NCBI RefSeq assembly: GCF_025024155.1
Contig: NW_026251723.1
Span: forward strand, 124,001-188,000
Length of the DNA: 64,000 nt
Reading direction: 5' to 3'
DNA from: Gamsiella multidivaricata
Lineage: Eukaryota > Mortierellomycota > Mortierellomycetes > Mortierellales > Mortierellaceae
Shown piece by piece: positions 59,597-64,000 of the stretch. How positions within the stretch are numbered: position 1 is the stretch's first letter; each line of letters starts with the position of its first letter. The translations under genes were made by a program, and so were the position numbers. The notes under the pieces are model-generated. The model was not told the DNA's origin. It made no database searches and saw only the letters and a list, made by a program, of their open reading frames with translations.

Positions 59597-61882
59597 TCAA
59601 GCCTGCTCGGCCTCTTCGACCGCCTGAGCTGCAGAAACTTCCTTCTCCTGCTTCGTCAAGGGTACCTGCAACCGATCCAACGACCCCTGCCTTTCGGGTG
59701 CCCCGTCCTTATCGGTATCCTCCAATATCCCATAGGAAAGCCTCACATCCTCCAACGAAACCCCCTGGTCCTTCAAATTTTTCAGCAGCCGATCAAAATG
59801 CCTCTGTCCTGGTCGATAATGTCCCGATTTCGGATTAATCTTGATTAACTTTCCTCGGTTCACAATGATCCCCCCAGCAGCACAGACCGTTCCGCCGCCT
59901 AAAAAGCTCGAATGATGAAACTGTCCCTTCACCTTCTGAGCAACATACAACGTCCCCTGAGGGTCTGTCACGTAGATAAATTTGGATTTGTTCCGGATCC
60001 GTTTCTTCTCCAGTCGCGTGGCCTCGTCGTCATGGTCGTTTGAGTCCGGCAGCACCTGGGACACATCCACATCATCGCCCGCCTGGACCGACGTTGGGAG
60101 AGTGTGGACGGGATGGCCCGAGATCTTGTAGAAGAGAAGGCCGTCGACTACATGGACGGCATACTGTTGGCGTTCATGTGCTTGAAGATATTGGACGCGC
60201 TGCTCGTCGAGACGTGCACGCGGCCGTTCTTCAAGATCGACGTCCTTGCCTTCGCCCTTGTCGAGCCAGTAGAAGAAATTTTGCGAGGTCTCTTGTTCCA
60301 ACCAGTACTCGTGGTAAGGCTGAGGAAGAATGAGTTGGACAGAAAGAGACAATGGGTATGCGGGTCAGTTTATGGTGGCTAAAGAAACGAATACCAAGCA
60401 GGAATCCAGTGAGCGAGGTTTACTTTCATACCTTGAGGTTTGATCCATAGCGATGCTTCTTGTCCGACATCTCCAGCCAGTGCTCAGTGAGCTATTAATA
60501 TAGTATAGGACAAATAATACGTATTAAATGTCGCGTCCTTAGGTCCTTGTGTTATTCATTTTGTTGTACATCGGATGCTCCAGGAAGGAGGCCAAATAAC
60601 TTACCAGGACAAGCGCTTCCTCAGTCGAGACGCCGACACTTCCCTATAGGTGAGCGAAAAGGAAATACGAAGGATTGAGATGTATGAATGATCAATGGTG
60701 TTAGGTAGAGGATTGAGGATGAGAACGGTACGAAAAGAAAGTATAAAGTGCTGCTGCTTCGCTGCATACATCGCTCATATCAGATGATGCACTGGCAATA
60801 GAAGGGCTTCTCGATGGAGTTGTTGGCGCCATCATTGTCGATGGTGCGGTCGATGGTGTGGTATATAGGTCATTGTTGTGCAGCATGATACAGTTGAATC
60901 AAATGAAATGGAAGAAGAGAGAGAAGAGAAGCAAAATAGGAGGATGCAGAGAGAATGAATCATGAAGGAGTAAAAAAAGAAAAGGAAAGACATGGCGAAT
61001 TACCTTGCCGAGTCTTGATCCAAGGAACTCTGCACGCCTCCAGGCCCAGCGTGTTTTGCTTTCATTGGGCGTCTGTGGAGATGCTGGCAGCGCCTGATTC
61101 GGATCCTCGGGGGTCGCGGGTGATGCCGCCTGATGATGATCCTTGTCTTTAGCGTCCATCTTATGGATATATTCAATGCGACTGTAGTCAATTAAGTGTC
61201 TCCATTTCTATATCATCCAAGGACAAGGAAACCGTGCAGGGATATGTGAGTGGTTAGGGACACGGTCTTTGTTCGCACGGGCTTGTGATCGTGGGGGGAC
61301 ATGAATCTCTTGTCAGCGATAATGCTCTCGTCCTTCCTGCAAGAATGAGTGCTGAACCGCAGCATATTATGGCCCAATTGACACCGCCACGCCTATTCAC
61401 CCAGTCAGCGGATAAAGTGTCGTGGTCTGGACCAGAAAAAAAATATGTTACCTGAGAGGCAGTCAATGCAGGTCCGTACAACTCTCGACGAGCTCTGTTG
61501 GTGATGGGTATACAAGCAAGAGAACCGGGCATAAAGATATACTATCAGTATCGTATTCCTGCGTCCGGTCGTTAGGCGTTACAGCCCTCGACTGACTTCA
61601 GCTTCCCATGATCGACAAGTTCCACTTAACAAGGCGTGCGAATAATAATAAAAAAAATACACAAAAGGGACAGCCGTACTGGTTTCCTCGGTAAATAGAC
61701 TGAATCACCGTTGCAGCCGACTCGAGCTCTGCTTGCTCGTTCGTAGACAGGGGTATTTTATGCGTGTCGCTGTCCTTCCTTTTGTAGCTGGTGCTGTTGT
61801 CGAGCTGCAGATGGTGCAGTTGTTCTTCAGTTGATCCCTCATTCGGCTGGCTGGAGGGGATGAGGTTGGTTGCTGCGGCCAT
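59597..61882 (-). CDS. IQ-motif (calmodulin-binding) protein built from small exons
   Basis: Assembled on the minus strand from exons 61882-61680, 61494-61452 (43 nt), 61159-61004, 60643-60605 (39 nt), 60491-60432 (60 nt) and 60319-59597, about 407 residues. The IQ motif is split by the first intron: AATVIQSIYRGNQ|ARREL fits IQxxxRGxxxR, a calmodulin or myosin-light-chain site. Later conserved-looking parts are GSVGVSTEEALVL, LTEHWLEMSDKKHRYGSNLK and PYHEYWLEQETSQNFFYWLD, then KFIYVTDPQGTLYVAQK and FLGGGTVCAAGGIIVNRGKL near the C terminus, as in a group of fungal IQ-domain proteins of unknown function. All joins keep phase. The weakest is the link from exon 2 to exon 3, which I start at 61159 after CCATAAG; another exon between 61160 and 61451 is possible. 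TTTATT (AATAAA on minus) lies at 59553-59558. Confidence 0.82.
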
Positions 61883-62748
61883 CTTTTTTTCCCAGTAAAT
61901 AGCAAAGTGAGCTGATGAGTGTAGTGGATGAAGAAAGAGGGAGAAGAAGGCAAGTTGGACAAAAGAGCAGGCAGACAGACAGGCTGGCCAGCTGGACAGG
62001 TTGTCTTTTTTCACTCCAGCCCATAGCTCACGCGCTAAAGTTAATTTCCATTTCCTGTTAAAAAGTTATTCCTCAGCCCCGGAATGCACACGCAGGGTGG
62101 TGTACATACGCCTCATAGACTAGTAGTTGCAGCCAGGTACCATTCAAACTCCCCGGTAGCCATCTAGTCTAGGCCTACGTGTACAGAACAGTGGGGGCGA
62201 CGCGCTCTGGCGTATCCTGAATGGGCCCATTCTCATTTGCTACACCCAGTGCATACTGACACACGCAATAGGGGATATGTGTGATATGGGAGTGGGGTCT
62301 GAGGCAAATGTACATCACGAGGTACACTTGTGAATGAGACGGAAGCAAAATGCGTTCAACTCAAGATTCTTTCCTCATGTCGGTAACCTAATCTTTGGAT
62401 CAGTTGCAGAAATCCGCATTTAGTTTCAGAGCGGCAACATTGAGCGCCGTGTGGGGGATCTCTTGTTACAGAAAATTGAGCCATAAAACTTGGTTTGACG
62501 GAGGATTTGATGAAAATTTTCATCAGGAAGAAAACCTTTGAACGCATTTTTCATTCCCTATCGGTCTTTCAGGGGCATTCCACATCTGACCCGGAAATAT
62601 GTATTGACTGTATATCGTGCAGTTCTCGTGTCAATCACATCTGTGGGATGATGCACAAATATGCACCCAACCCTGTGTCCCACGCTATTTTTTTTTTTCG
62701 CTTTCGATCCTCCATCGTTTTTCATTTCTCGAACTATCACCCATCAGG
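61883..62748. other. Divergent intergenic region
   Basis: Between the IQ gene (-) and the M48 peptidase gene (+). No ORF of note and no TATA box. A T9 run with pyrimidine-rich sequence lies 40-60 bp before the ATG at 62749. Confidence 0.5.
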
Positions 62749-64000
62749 ATGTTGTCGGCCGTGTTCAGAAGAGGAGGCACTGTTGCCTCAAGAGCAGCAT
62801 CATCGCCGCACTGGAAACTGCGGCCACTATCATTACCAGGATCGCCACCCCCATCCGCTGCCTGGATTCCATGGAGCACGAAAAGACATCTGATGGGCAA
62901 GGGACAAAGCATCTCTCGCGACTTGGTTTCTTCATGCAGGACACTCAAGCTGTCACACTCAACTGCACCATCCTCACCTCGAGGCTTCTTCAACGGCACT
63001 GCGAAAACGCATCTCGCCAAACAACACTGCAACCCACCATCAGGAGGAGGACTCTACTCGACTTGTGCTCGTAGGCCAATTCGACACCACAATCAACATG
63101 AACCAGCCCTTATCATCCTCCAGGGAAATCACCAACGCCTTCTTCGACCCTGGCTCCAACAACAAGCCTCCAAGTTCCACACCTCCCGACCAAACCATCT
63201 CCCCCTGCCCATCATCCCCGCCGCAATCTTCACTCTCAAGACCCCCGTCACCGCTGTCGTCCTCCGAATAGTCTCGAGGATCTCACTCACCCTCCTCCCC
63301 TTATCCGCGAAGCAATCCCCAAGGGTCATCCTCACCCTCGTCCTGATCCCACCCATCTGTTTCGCCCTTGTTATCTTTGCGGGTCTCGAAGCGGCACCCA
63401 ACACGGGTCGATGGCGGTTCTTGTTCACGAGCGAGGAAGAAGAGTTGACGATGCTTCAGGATGAGATCCCCACGTTTATGGAGAGCATTAAAGTTCTGGA
63501 GGATGAGAACGATCCAAGGGTACAGTTGGTTAAGCACATTTTGAAGAATCTTTTGAGTGCTTCGATTGAACAGGATGGATCTACATTGAGAACCGGGATA
63601 GTGGAGAGGCTAGAGAAGAAGCATCAGGATGCACAGCGGTTGTTGAAGGAGCATCAACAGCAGCACAAGGTGGACCCAACGGAGAATGGCAGCACTGCCG
63701 ACGAAAGTACACCAGTAGTCGCAGCAGCGAGTAAAGCAATTGTCTCCACACAGAGACCTATACCCTCAACCGGATCATCGCCATCGCCCTCCTCCTTTGC
63801 ATCCGACGGTGACGATGACGAGGATGACCTGGATCTCAGGGAGATCAGCTTCGAGGACCGGCCGTTCCAGATTTTTGTCGCCGAGGACGAGACCATCAAT
63901 GCCTTCTCCCTGGGCCCACCCCGACTGATCTTCATCAATTCAGGGCTTTTGGACTGGCTTGAGAATGATGAGGATCTGGTCGCCGCTGTCGTTGCACACG
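62749..64000 (+). CDS. OMA1: M48-family metallopeptidase, Oma1-like, 3' end outside window
   Basis: Probable inner-mitochondrial-membrane zinc protease. A single uninterrupted frame from ATG 62749 to the window edge gives 417 residues; there is no stop in the window. The N-terminal 150 residues are rich in Arg, Ser and His and poor in acidic residues (MLSAVFRRGGTVASRAASSP), as in a mitochondrial presequence. A hydrophobic segment follows at about 193-215 (LTLVLIPPICFALVIFAG). Then comes the Oma1-type junction GRWRFLFTSEEEELTML and a low-complexity acidic insert. The peptidase core starts with EISFEDRPFQIFVAED, NAFSLGPPRLIFINSGLLDW and LENDEDLVAAVVAH. The final His is the expected first residue of HExxH; the catalytic Glu and second His lie outside. 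Oma1 cleaves inner-membrane proteins under stress; this role is taken from the family. Confidence 0.85.
   Translation, partial: MLSAVFRRGGTVASRAASSPHWKLRPLSLPGSPPPSAAWIPWSTKRHLMGKGQSISRDLVSSCRTLKLSHSTAPSSPRGFFNGTAKTHLAKQHCNPPSGGGLYSTCARRPIRHHNQHEPALIILQGNHQRLLRPWLQQQASKFHTSRPNHLPLPIIPAAIFTLKTPVTAVVLRIVSRISLTLLPLSAKQSPRVILTLVLIPPICFALVIFAGLEAAPNTGRWRFLFTSEEEELTMLQDEIPTFMESIKVLEDENDPRVQLVKHILKNLLSASIEQDGSTLRTGIVERLEKKHQDAQRLLKEHQQQHKVDPTENGSTADESTPVVAAASKAIVSTQRPIPSTGSSPSPSSFASDGDDDEDDLDLREISFEDRPFQIFVAEDETINAFSLGPPRLIFINSGLLDWLENDEDLVAAVVAH

Overview
The window reads as nuclear DNA of a filamentous fungus. The genes are split by GT-AG introns of about 100-720 bp, most with recognisable GTNNGT donors and pyrimidine-rich AG acceptors. 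TATA-like boxes and AATAAA signals flank many of them. The gene set (Cdc20, TFIIH subunit Tfb5, DOMON/cytochrome b561, AzgA-type purine permease, Oma1-like M48 peptidase, leucine-rich proteins with long Gln/His/Ser tracts) and the low-complexity protein style fit Mucoromycota, most likely Mortierellomycotina. That placement is inference from protein style and was not tested.

Left third (1-23.3 kb, all main genes on +). A nucleoside transporter of the CNT/SLC28 family enters from the left edge (CNT1). It is followed by a DOMON-cytochrome b561 membrane redox protein, an Amt/Mep ammonium transporter, an 1882-residue PH-domain scaffold-like protein and a second complete CNT (CNT2). An AzgA-like purine permease lies further on at 31.6-33.7 kb, so four of the first six well-supported genes import reduced nitrogen (nucleosides, purine bases, ammonium).

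Middle (23.3-45.3 kb). This is the repeat-rich part. A decayed hAT DNA transposon (about 23.6-27.4 kb) has two tiers of inverted repeats. A short LINE-like 3' tail lies at 28.7-28.9 kb. A leucine-rich-repeat gene (36.7-40.1 kb) ends just before a striking inverted repeat: two 1919-bp arms (40482-42400 and 43065-44983) around a 664-bp unique spacer. No mismatch was found between the arms wherever they were compared, homopolymer lengths included. Each arm carries a LINE-like tail with a UUCG-capped hairpin and an A18 tail plus about 785 bp beyond it, and the spacer holds an unrecognised ORF interrupted by one TAG.

Right third (45.3-64 kb). Cdc20 (-) and Tfb5 (+) are divergent from a short shared promoter region; Tfb5 has a 16-nt internal exon. 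A single-exon LRR protein with a C-terminal F-box-like motif (-) follows, then about 7.7 kb with little coding content. Next come an IQ-motif protein assembled from small exons (-) and, at the right edge, an Oma1-like M48 peptidase (+). The window ends inside the first codons of its expected zinc-binding HExxH motif.

The window holds no rRNA, tRNA or CRISPR that could be recognised by eye.
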